In this document: one piece after another, positions 60,101-64,000 of the stretch
How positions within the stretch are numbered: position 1 is the first letter of the stretch
How the letters are laid out: every line of letters begins with the position of its first letter
Assembly (NCBI GenBank): GCA_942486035.1
Contig: CALNXK010000168.1
Coordinates: 800,001-864,000, forward strand
Origin: Porites lobata
Lineage: Eukaryota > Cnidaria > Anthozoa > Scleractinia > Poritidae
Direction of reading: 5' to 3'
Length of the DNA stretch: 64,000 bases
Program-made: the position numbers and the translations under genes
Notes under the pieces: model-generated
What the model saw: only the letters and a program-made list of their open reading frames with translations
Databases searched by the model: none
Told to the model about the DNA's origin: nothing

Positions 60101-63100
60101 CATGACAACTCTGGAAATAGTCCTTCGTGGTTTCTAGAGGAAATCATTGTTCTTGACAAACAAACGCTTTGCTCTTGGACATTCACGAATACTCAGTGGC
60201 TAGCTCTTGAAAGAGGAGATGGTAGGATTGAACGGATGTTGGAGACAGAACAAAATAGAACAGACTTCAACAGCGAGGTTTTGAAGCGATGGTGGAAAGG
60301 ACTCACAGAAAAACACATATGGATCTCAGTTGTAGCGAAGCCAAGGAGAAATCGCTTCACACGGGTACAACGGGCGTCATGCTGTCTTTCACTGCTATTG
60401 ACAGCTATGCTTGCAAACGCCATGTTTTATGAACTGGACGGGAAATCTGAAAATGTGATTCAGATCGGACCTTTGAAATGTACTTGGAGACAAGTAGTTA
60501 TTGGTATCGAAAGCGCGCTCATTGTTGCCCCTATAAACATTTTGATTGCATTCCTGTTTCAAAAAGGGACCGAAAACACCGAGAGTCAGACCCGTGTTAG
60601 CTGCAAAGCAAAGTGTCTCCTTTACTTCGCCTGGTTTTTATTCGTTTGTTCATGTTCTGTTTCAGCGACGTTTACCATCTTCTACAGCTTGCTCTGGGGA
60701 AAGGAAATCAGTGAGCAATGGCTGTCTTCCATGTTTATCTCTTTCACCCAAGATATGGCCATTACTCAGCCACTCAAACTGTTCTTTACCGCAATAGTAC
60801 TGTCAGCCATGATTATCAGAAAAAAGGGAAAGAAAAATGGTAACGAATACGTAAAAGAGGCTAAAACTCGAACTTCAACAAAAGGACATTTATGGAAGAT
60901 GAAGCTGAAAGAAGTAGAGGAGATGAGAAGGCGTCAGGCGAAAAAACAAAATATATCTCGGTTCTTTGTGGAACTTTTCATCTACCTTATTTTTGTTTTC
61001 TTGTTGATGGTGGTTTGTTATGGTAGCAGAAATGAACATCGATACATGATGACAAAATCCATCTCAGAAGGACTGCCAAGATTTGAAACGGTAAGTGAAA
61101 TTTACTCAACAAAAGTGCTGAAGTCTTTTCTCTTTTTCATGTTTTCCTCTATGATTGTTTGCTGGGAAAAGAGTCTTTTCATTTACACAGAAAACCGGGA
61201 TCATCGTCCACCAGATCCCTTTAGTTGGGCCTGAGGAATTACTCCCTGGTTACTATTTTAGAGCCAAAAATATATGAAAGGGGAAGAATTTCAGAACTAC
61301 CACTGGAATGATGGCTGATTCCCCCAATATGTAGGAGCCTACTCAAATCGTTTCTGTGGGGATATTAAAAAGTGTAGCGTTTTAGTCTGTAAGTGGTAAG
61401 CAAAAGGGAAGGATTTGGACCTCTGGCGGCTCCGTCAAACACAGTTTAATACACCACCCCTCCCCCCCCCCCCCCACCTCCTCCTCCTCCTCCTCCTCGC
61501 TGGGAAATAAGGGGCGATTTTCCCTGCTTCAGCCCTTGCATAAGAAACAGGAAAAGTAGATTCTTTTGTTTGCGTAGTTGCTTTGTCTTTGTTGATGCCT
61601 TTAGAGTGTGTGAGTGAACCAAAAAAAGAATAATTGATATCCCACTACTTCATTGATTGATTGATTTGTATTTGCCGTTTTTCTTTCTCGCAGAGTAGAC
61701 TGAACTCATTTTTAACAAACTAGTACACGAACCACGACCATTTTTTGTTCATTATTTTCCCTTTGTTGTTTTTGCGATACCAGGTTTTTAACAGGAAACA
61801 GTACTGGAGCTGGGTTAAAAATGTTTTTTTACCGGGTGTATTTGCTGGTAGATGGTACAACGGACGTCCCGAGAATCAAACCATGTACATCGGAAATAAA
61901 CGTTCAGTCTTAGTTGGAACGGCTAGAGGAAGGCAACTTAGAGTTCAACCTGGTGAGTCTGGAAATTTTTTTGAAACTTGAGTAAAAAAAGAAAATTTCG
62001 CGTCATGTCATTCTTTTCAAAATGCTCTCATAAAGTGCGAATAAGTGGTCATTTTCTCCGCATATGGTAAATACTGGTTGTATAGAAGCAGGCGCAGAAG
62101 GAGCGGAAATGCGACGTAGGCCGTTTTTCCTAATTTATTTTTGCATCACCATTTTATGTTCTTGATGGCAGCTTAACTGTGAATCTGACACTGCTCTTAG
62201 GCAAGAACACAGCAAACGCAGCCACTTACAAAAACAACAACCGCGCTTGTTTATGTTTGTTCAAAAATATATGTAAAGAAAAATAAGAGCTTTCTGATAG
62301 TAGAAAAAATCTAAGCGGAGACGGGCCACGCACTTAAGTAAGATATGAAGAAAATGAAAAACAAATGTATGTCCAGTTCCTTACTCCAATTCTTGTCGAA
62401 ATTTTCTACAATTATCTGATAGGCTCCTTTTCTTCTTAACATCCGCAGAGACTTGTGATGTTTTGGATTACATGAAACATACGTTTCCTGTTTGCTACGG
62501 CGGGTACTCACCCTTAAACGAAGATAAGACATCCTTCAACAAGCCAGGGTGGAAGCCTGTCGACAACTCCACGAATAAAGATGAACTTTTCCGACTTTGC
62601 CCGATGCCTTGGAGATACCAAGGTGCCGAAGATACGGACACGGTGCCTAAGTGGGGACAGTTCTCATTTTATCCTGGTGGAGGTTTCGTGGCCGACTTAG
62701 GTTATGAAAACTCGACAGGCTTTACCGTTATAGAAACACTACAAAACAATGACTGGCTCGACAGGCGAACCAGAGTCATTATATTAGAATTTTCCTCTTT
62801 CAATCCATCTGTTAATTTACTTTGCATCGCGACGTATTTCTCTGAGGTAGAGGCTTCCGGATACAGTTCTCCGTTCACAAGAACCGAAGTGATTTCATTA
62901 GACTCAACTGGGGCTGGTTCGCAACAATTTTACCTCATCTGTGTTTTATTCTTTATCATATTTGTTGCGTTTTACGTCGGAAGAGAGTGCTACAAGCTGT
63001 ACAAACAACGTTCTCGATATTTTAAATCCTTATGGGGTTGGGTAGAAATCTTCCAAGTGATATTTTCCTTGTCGGCTGTAGTAATATACATCGTGCGATC

Positions 63101-64000
63101 CAAAAAGACGACCTCTACGATTCAGGAGCTTCAGAAAAACATTTACGCAAACCTCAGTTTTCAAGAAGTCATCATTTGGCTTGAAATAGAGAACGCTGTT
63201 CTGGGGATTTTAACATTTATTGTCACTGCCAAACTTCTGAGACTTATTCGCTTCAATCAACACGTTGTCGTGTTTTCAAAAACACTGAAGACGTCTGCGC
63301 GACTGTTGTCATCATTTACCGTTGTTATGTTGATCTGCTTTACTGCCTTTCTGCATTTCGGGGTTTTGATCTTCGGGACGGGTTCGAGGCATTACTCGTC
63401 GATACTCAGAGCCAGTTATTTTCAACTCGAACTGACTCTAGGGCGCGTGAAAGCGAGACCCATCAATGAACTGGCAGATGTCAACGACACTTTTGGAAGA
63501 ATTTTTGCCGTCTTACTTCTTTTTACCCTGACGATATTGGCCATGAATTTTTTTATTGCTATTATGAACGATGCTCTTATGAATGCAAAGGCCTGGGAGA
63601 GTAAAAATGAGCTCTACGACCTTCTGGATGAAAATTGGAGTCAAAAGGAAGGAGAGAATAAACGCATATTTGATGCTATAAGTGAAAGTATAAAACTAAC
63701 GAAAGAAAATGAAGAAATAGCGAAGATGACGAAAACAGAGAATAGGAATTGTGGCCAAAATCCCAACAAAAAGAGGATGGTCAATTTTGATGCAACAAGC
63801 AAAGCAATTATAGCATCAAGAGAAGAAAGCGTGGAAAATTCAACAGAGAAGAAGCTTACTGCCAACATGAGGAGAAAATCCTTGTTTGATAAGATCAGTG
63901 ATTACATTTGGAAAAAGTTTACGAGTAGCGAAGAACACAAAATAAAGAAAGAACTAAGATCGTCACACAGTCAACAGCATCGCAAAGTACGCTTCTCAGA
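40872..64000 (+). CDS. Polycystin-1-like receptor-channel protein (11 exons, 3' end outside window)
   Basis: Join 40872-41238, 41806-42412, 43485-43661, 44184-44309, 45125-45310, 48698-48940, 57550-58281, 58773-59009, 59837-61090, 61784-61952, 62449-64000+. All phases agree (1-2, 2-0, then 0-0 until a phase-1 intron before the last exon). The ~1,880-residue product has REJ, GAIN with GPS, TM1, PLAT, five more helices, the TOP domain, S2-S6 with pore loop, and a basic/acidic tail. This is the architecture of the PKD1/PKD1L/sperm-egg-jelly-receptor family: plasma-membrane proteins that self-cleave at GPS and pair with TRPP channels. It is shorter than human PKD1 because PKD repeats are absent from the visible part. 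Upstream Ser-rich exons may form its N-terminus. Which PKD1L subfamily it belongs to cannot be settled by eye. Confidence 0.9.
41239..41805 (+). other. Intron
   Basis: GT-AG intron of 567 bp between the two REJ exons. No repeat or RNA gene is recognised inside. Confidence 0.7.
41806..42412 (+). CDS. Exon: REJ domain, second part
   Basis: It begins with the last base of a Ser codon split after the previous exon and ends R|GTGAGT in phase 0. The peptide has CLLNCGAQTSPSVSLSIKSQ and CSKIVSYEWTLYE, the Cys-rich segment and Tyr-x-Trp core of REJ. Later NCC-like cysteines (RCVI and LRCSDW) and LTYQFQY repeat the same strand pattern, then an Asn-rich end (NNT, NRS, NIS). The upstream frame MHFFFIFS is intronic. 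Confidence 0.85.
42413..43484 (+). other. Intron with a GGATTCCGG-rich repeat
   Basis: A repeat at about 42781-43078 has multiple tggattccggattcc-type motifs. A related inverted copy lies at 49311-49461. A 15-base C tract is near 43360-43374. The frame at 42797-43072 reads through the repeat and is not a gene. Confidence 0.6.
43485..43661 (+). CDS. Exon: GAIN region, part 1
   Basis: It is bounded by gttgtcgcag| and ACGAAG|GTAATA, 59 codons, phase 0 at both ends. The peptide is helical in character (VEPSQHLSPANFTSVLTAND, then NKAAQISNTILEAIS), as expected for the alpha-helical GAIN subdomain A between REJ and the GPS. Confidence 0.75.
43662..44183 (+). other. Intron
   Basis: GT-AG intron of 522 bp. 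The small frame at 43756-43944 has no splice support in the right phase and is left out. Confidence 0.6.
44184..44309 (+). CDS. Exon: GAIN region, part 2
   Basis: It is bounded by cttatcatag| and AAATCTCTG|GTGAGG, 42 codons, phase 0-0. It reads IQELIVGKIAALQV...LPDLLQSSSVIGSAI, a Leu-rich helical stretch typical of the helical part of GAIN. It is too short to stand out as a gene by itself. Frame and splice sites fit the neighbours. Confidence 0.75.
44310..45124 (+). other. Intron
   Basis: GT-AG intron of 815 bp. A hairpin (cttctccttaatcgagaaggag, near 44598-44619) is present. No gene inside. Confidence 0.6.
45125..45310 (+). CDS. Exon: GAIN region, part 3
   Basis: It is bounded by cttttgtcag| and GAACAG|GTATTT, 62 codons, phase 0-0. 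It contains AIDSMASLLRNAAQQKQ and NLGSCLNNVLKSASMV, helices with the pattern found in the polycystin-1 GAIN domain. The residues before KFALP in the open frame are intronic. Confidence 0.8.
45311..48697 (+). other. 3.4-kb intron with several repeats
   Basis: 45536-45581 is the reverse complement of the TTACTTCG hairpin segment found in every unit of the 28.9-37.4-kb array. Near 47503-47580 an inverted pair tcaggccttcc/ggaaggcctga encloses a pyrimidine-rich stretch. At 47763 a pogo-type end (CAGTGGAACCTC) is preceded by TA. 47960-48640 is dominated by degenerate gccattttcg/ttcgcca motifs in both orientations. Frames of 60-125 codons here have no support. Confidence 0.6.
48698..48940 (+). CDS. 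Exon: GAIN region, part 4
   Basis: It is bounded by ccttctttag| and TCTCAA|GTAAGT, 81 codons, phase 0-0. The peptide starts GKSLVKDSIGIINIIADAVL and ends in a beta-rich stretch (GLSIEGGDGRFLLPDGTL) that would open GAIN subdomain B. The next exon is 8.6 kb away because of the transposon nest. Confidence 0.8.
48941..49849 (+). other. Intron segment left of LINE B
   Basis: It holds a second GGATTCC-type repeat (49311-49461) inverted relative to 42781. The 151-codon minus-strand frame at 48855-49310 overlaps the exon antisense and has no recognisable similarity. Nothing else is supported. Confidence 0.45.
49850..50262 (-). mobile_element. LINE B, 3' part (C-terminus and tail)
   Basis: On the minus strand the frame from about 50252 to 50065 reads FNNNFSQSNQGTLTTQ, then PFQGPKFFNSLNNEVINSQS and FTKN before a stop. 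This is the terminal motif of CR1/Jockey-group LINEs (GPK-x-x-NSL, then a short end). An A/T-rich tail follows to ~49825. It continues LINE B of 55011-56160 after removal of LINE A. Confidence 0.65.
50263..50283 (+). repeat. (AAC)7 tail of LINE A
   Basis: Seven AAC units on the + strand, i.e. (GTT)n at the 3' end of LINE A on the minus strand. Simple-repeat 3' ends are common in CR1/L2-type elements. Confidence 0.6.
50598..52173. mobile_element. hAT-like non-autonomous element inside LINE A, 1,576 bp
   Basis: A perfect 8-bp duplication AATGGATC (50590-50597 and 52174-52181) flanks inverted ends CATAGGCGTACGGG. Eight-base TSDs are typical of hAT. The right subterminal region is very C-rich. 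No transposase is encoded. Skipping the element restores the LINE A frame exactly (YRG|SIVWN). It contains a TA-flanked MITE at 51038-51457. Confidence 0.85.
51038..51457. mobile_element. Tc1/mariner-type MITE inside the hAT-like element, 420 bp
   Basis: The ends are inverted: CAGTAAAAACCCGCAACTAA and its counterpart (one mismatch in the first 24), bordered by TA at 51036-51037 and 51458-51459. Internally the motif AAGAACC(t/c)(g/a)TT(t)AGCC recurs at least five times in both orientations. It has no coding capacity. Confidence 0.85.
52265..53048. mobile_element. Harbinger-like non-autonomous element inside LINE A, 784 bp
   Basis: TTA duplications (52262-52264 and 53049-53051) flank inverted ends GGGTGTGTTCCTTTCGG. 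The TIRs continue through aatccaaaaacggattttggatc with few mismatches. A GGG start and a 3-bp TTA target are diagnostic for PIF/Harbinger. Near the right end a second copy of the aaatcc...gaaaggaac block occurs. Removing it restores the LINE A reading frame at a Lys codon. Confidence 0.85.
55011..56160 (-). mobile_element. LINE B, 5' part (reverse transcriptase)
   Basis: On the minus strand it starts inside RT: NYRPISVLSSFSKFFERVIY near 56155, motif A-like FLDLSKAFDTVNHVILFDKL near 55900-55840, CGVPQGSILEHLFFLLYISD near 55720, LFADDTNVL near 55625, thumb IISRCSFFLLKSSLLMLYYS near 55300-55250, ending around 55011 where LINE A interrupts. RT motifs are recognisable, but the 5' half of the element is missing and a 39-bp insertion (55964-56002) breaks the frame. 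It is a different subfamily from LINE A by sequence. Confidence 0.8.
55956..56002. repeat. 31-bp palindromic insertion flanked by 8-bp direct repeats
   Basis: GCGCGAGT (55956-55963) and GCGCGAGT (55995-56002) flank a 31-bp near-palindrome, CAAGAGAGAATGA-tctag-CTCATTCTCTCTT. It lies in the RT of LINE B just before motif A. An 8-bp duplication around a tiny palindrome looks like a collapsed hAT element or an excision product. Confidence 0.65.
56161..57549 (+). other. Intron segment right of the nest, with a microsatellite
   Basis: No exon in the needed phase 0 is seen. A (TATG)n microsatellite spans about 56980-57136, with three TATATG interruptions. It produces long Met-Tyr-Val-Cys and His-Thr-Tyr-Ile pseudo-frames on the two strands. 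aataattgttaaatg near 57380 echoes the repeat at 220. Confidence 0.6.
57550..58281 (+). CDS. Exon: GAIN subdomain B and first half of the GPS
   Basis: It is bounded by gctttttcag| and TGTCAA|GTAAGT, 244 codons, phase 0-0. It starts MLSIPFNPYTWD and has the beta-strand-rich region seen in polycystin-1 GAIN domains (DVLIVTPLKPQQISLQIPQ). Near the end come two basic KRQKRSC/GRQKRSC motifs that resemble furin-type sites, a Pro-rich link, and GSCVFWSEEQEKWMTKGCQ, the first half of the GPS motif (C-x-F-W ... W ... GC). Confidence 0.9.
58282..58772 (+). other. Intron splitting the GPS motif
   Basis: A 491-bp GT-AG intron lies between the WMTKGCQ and VLSATLNG parts of the GPS. The 69-codon frame at 58317-58526 has no support. 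Confidence 0.7.
58773..59009 (+). CDS. Exon: GPS cleavage site and first transmembrane helix
   Basis: It is bounded by tattccatag| and AGAAAT|GTAAGT, 79 codons, phase 0-0. FLNCSCNHLTSFGGSF carries the C-x-C-x-HLT consensus; in this family autoproteolysis occurs between Leu and Thr, and all key residues are present. A hydrophobic helix (VAVIVTVAVVFLCYVFVIVF) follows ~30 residues later and ends in the basic RKVDQQDTRN stretch, which would be cytoplasmic and leads into PLAT. Confidence 0.9.
59010..59836 (+). other. Intron
   Basis: 827-bp GT-AG intron. A short direct repeat (aa(c/t)ggtggccat(a/g)ttggtgttcca, near 59616 and 59650) occurs. No gene inside. Confidence 0.6.
59837..61090 (+). CDS. Exon: PLAT domain and transmembrane helices 2-6
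   Basis: It is bounded by tttgctccag| and GAAACG|GTAAGT, 418 codons, phase 0-0. Residues ~15-130 form a PLAT/LH2 domain (YEITIITGVWRNSGTTAKV, VEKPLGYIKGVRFGHDNSG, WFLEEIIVLD), which in polycystins binds lipids and calcium. Then come hydrophobic segments SCCLSLLLTAMLANAMF, VVIGIESALIVAPINILIAF, a long CLLYFAWFLFVC...FTIFYSLLW stretch, PLKLFFTAIVLSAMII, a basic Lys-rich loop, and FFVELFIYLIFVFLLMVVCY (S1). The frame stays open to 61234, but that reading-through lacks similarity. Splicing at 61090 joins the TOP domain correctly. Confidence 0.9.
61091..61783 (+). other. Intron
   Basis: 693-bp GT-AG intron. It contains a C tract and (CTC)n run at 61455-61500. Confidence 0.7.
61784..61952 (+). CDS. 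Exon: start of the polycystin (TOP) domain
   Basis: It is bounded by gcgataccag| and CAACCTG|GTGAGT; 169 nt, phase 0 in and phase 1 out. VFNRKQYWSWVKNVFLPGVF and LVGTARGRQLRVQP match the conserved start of the PKD-channel extracellular domain (aromatic-W...P.., then G-x-x-R-x-RQLRV). Confidence 0.9.
61953..62448 (+). other. Intron
   Basis: 496-bp GT-AG intron ending ttaacatccgcag. No gene inside. The minus-strand frame at 62311-62532 is antisense to the last exon's start. Confidence 0.7.
62449..64000 (+). CDS. Exon: TOP domain, helices S2-S6, pore loop and cytoplasmic tail (open at window end)
   Basis: It starts with the last two bases of a Glu codon and stays open for 517 codons to the window edge. 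The TOP domain continues with FYPGGGFVADLGY and LDRRTRVIILEF, both family hallmarks. Helices follow: FYLICVLFFIIFVAFYVG (S2), WVEIFQVIFSLSAVVIYI (S3), a basic S4 (TAKLLRLIRF), LSSFTVVMLICFTAFLHFGV (S5) and FAVLLLFTLTILAMNFFIAI (S6, ending in the usual N-FFIAI-x-N-D). The pore loop reads YFQLELTLGRVKARPINE, without the LGDF-type acidic filter of PKD2. The tail is rich in Lys/Glu with a likely coiled-coil (KNELYDLLDENWSQK onward). Confidence 0.9.

Noticed and set aside
61091..61234. Read-through of the PLAT exon to a stop at 61234 (alternative short protein)
   Set aside because: A strong donor at 61090/61091 and exact phase-0 continuation into the TOP domain favour splicing. Intron retention would remove the pore.

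Overview
The window looks like AT-rich nuclear DNA from an anthozoan cnidarian, most likely a stony coral. This is an inference from four things: GT-AG introns with short in-frame exons, a polycystin-1-like receptor-channel gene with a REJ-GPS-PLAT-11TM layout, a dense and varied load of DNA transposons and non-LTR elements, and repeat types I associate with corals. No database was searched.

The only convincing host gene is on the + strand and fills the right half. From 40872 to the window end (truncated there), eleven exons encode about 1,880 residues: REJ domain (two exons), GAIN region (five exons), GPS motif, first membrane helix, PLAT domain, helices 2-6, the extracellular polycystin (TOP) domain, helices S2-S6 with the pore loop, and a charged cytoplasmic tail. 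Every splice phase agrees from one exon to the next. Upstream are two sets of tandemly duplicated phase-1/phase-1 exons that could supply a Ser/Thr/Pro-rich stalk. The first is five copies of a 138-nt (once 135-nt) exon, each in a ~1.7-kb tandem unit (28919-37377). The second is a run of 36-nt microexons in ~180-bp units (38306-39230; three intact, three decayed). A possible signal-peptide exon at 8605-8680 also ends in phase 1, so the gene may span more than 55 kb.

The left half (1-28 kb) is mostly repeats: a LINE tail (270-535), small TIR elements, an old 0.7-kb direct duplication, a tandem duplication at 10.5-11.0 kb, a 9-bp-TSD MULE-like element (12392-13364), a TA-flanked MITE (13969-14164), a 3.7-kb pogo/Tc1-like element (16354-20061), and a decayed CACTA/tnp2 transposase gene (21170-27463). 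That transposase gene is cut by a second MULE-like element (21848-22937) with an exact 9-bp TSD.

The introns of the polycystin gene are also full of elements. The 8.6-kb intron between 48940 and 57550 holds a clear transposon nest. LINE B (49850-56160) contains LINE A (50263-55010). LINE A contains a hAT-like element (50598-52173), which itself holds a Tc1/mariner-like MITE (51038-51457), and separately a Harbinger-like element (52265-53048). Each DNA insertion has its own TSD, and the LINE reading frame resumes across each gap. The array of duplicated exons, the pore-loop sequence and this nest are the parts most worth following up.
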